This document shows positions 63,610 through 64,000 of a stretch of 64,000 nucleotides of DNA, one piece after another. Position 1 is the stretch's first letter; every line of letters begins with the position of its first letter. The translations under genes were made by a program, and so were the position numbers. The notes under the pieces are model-generated. The model was not told the DNA's origin, did not search any database, and saw only the letters and a program-made list of their open reading frames with translations. Source of the DNA: Azospirillum brasilense (lineage in GTDB: Bacteria > Pseudomonadota > Alphaproteobacteria > Azospirillales > Azospirillaceae); the NCBI RefSeq assembly GCF_007827815.1, contig NZ_VITH01000003.1, positions 372,001 to 436,000 on the forward strand, written 5' to 3'.

Positions 63610-64000
63610 ACCTGGTCTCCACCCCTCTTGTCGTGGCGACGCGGACGGCATGCGGCGGTCCGGCCACCGGGCGCCGCCCCGCGAAGGGCAACACCCGGTG
63701 GCCATGACCACGGACACCGCGGCCTGGGAATGGAGGCGTGTGCGTGCCGCCCTGTGCCCCGCTTTCGCGGCACGCGCGCGCTAGCGGTTTCGGCGTTCCT
63801 TCCCGGTGACCGTCGGTCCGGCGCCTTTGCGGCGCCCGCCGTCCTGTCCTTGTCGTCGTTTCCAGTGCCGTTGTTGCCCTGTCTCGTCCCTTTCCTCGTC
63901 GGTTCTGTGGGGGTCTCCCTCCGGTCCGCATCCCGGATTAGGACACCCCTGGCCGTCGTATCAGCCGGTGCCGATGCACGCATAGGCACGGAATAGGTCT
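63610..64000. other. Upstream region of the EPS locus at the window edge
   Basis: 391 bp with no convincing gene. Short frames on either strand are Arg/Pro-rich and look like chance openings in GC-rich DNA. It probably holds the promoter for the glycosyltransferase operon, but no strong hexamers were identified. Confidence 0.45.

Noticed and set aside
1-64000. CRISPR arrays, tRNA/rRNA genes and intact insertion sequences
   Set aside because: No spaced direct repeats, no tRNA-like T-loop patterns and no transposase genes with terminal repeats were noticed. Weak tRNA genes cannot be fully excluded without a scan.

Overview
The window is GC-rich DNA with dense coding, short intergenic gaps and strong G/C third-position bias. 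The protein families point to an alphaproteobacterium, most likely a soil or plant-associated Rhodospirillales member such as Azospirillum. The evidence is a FixL/FixJ-like pair with heme-type PAS domains, NodT-type outer membrane efflux lipoprotein, MdtABC-type efflux, an exopolysaccharide locus, and a plasmid-style parA/parB pair suggesting a megaplasmid or chromid. No rRNA, tRNA, CRISPR array or intact insertion sequence was seen.

Layout. 1-3.2 kb: tail of an unknown gene, then a glycine betaine/proline-type ABC importer (proV-proW-proX, minus strand). 3.8-7.2 kb: M3 oligopeptidase, HutD-family protein, periplasmic LprI/MliC-like protein. 7.4-16.8 kb: a complete tripartite RND efflux system (adaptor, two MdtB/MdtC-type pumps, outer membrane channel). 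17-22.4 kb: GMC oxidoreductase, a FixL-like kinase with two heme-type PAS domains, its FixJ-like regulator, a stand-alone receiver behind an FNR/FixK-type box, and a nitroreductase. 22.65-24.5 kb: a low-GC insert carrying a ParA-like ATPase and a HEPN-domain protein, the best candidate for an undescribed (probably defensive) system. 24.9-29 kb: membrane protein, YceI, a CRP-like regulator with cAMP-contact residues, and divergently a membrane adenylate/guanylate cyclase carrying a [2Fe-2S] ferredoxin domain.

29-34 kb: a ttrBCA-type molybdoenzyme operon (tetrathionate reductase family). 34.2-36.1 kb: a class A beta-lactamase divergent from an AmpR-like LysR regulator. 36.1-42 kb: aldo/keto reductase, chemoreceptor, an ABC exporter membrane domain without ATPase, and an HPP-CBS membrane protein preceded by a SoxR-type operator inside a long-spacer promoter. 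42-44.1 kb: parA-parB bracketed by two copies of the same 18-bp palindrome, candidate centromere (parS) sites. 44.1-49.5 kb: M48 lipoprotein protease, flavodoxin-like reductase, HTH protein with a charged tail, AbrB-family membrane protein, hydroxypyruvate isomerase and AEC transporter.

49.6-63.6 kb: an exopolysaccharide locus, all on the minus strand: three GT2 glycosyltransferases, polysaccharide deacetylase, a 66-aa membrane protein, a parallel beta-helix protein, a FemAB/GNAT-like protein, nucleotide-sugar dehydrogenase, Wzc/GumC-type chain-length tyrosine kinase, O-antigen-ligase/Wzy-type protein and a Wzx-type flippase. No priming glycosyltransferase or outer membrane export channel is visible, so the locus probably depends on genes elsewhere. 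Several themes recur: oxygen/redox sensing (FixLJ, Fe-S cyclase plus CRP, SoxR box, Ttr), envelope defence (efflux, beta-lactamase, lysozyme-inhibitor-like protein) and surface polysaccharide.
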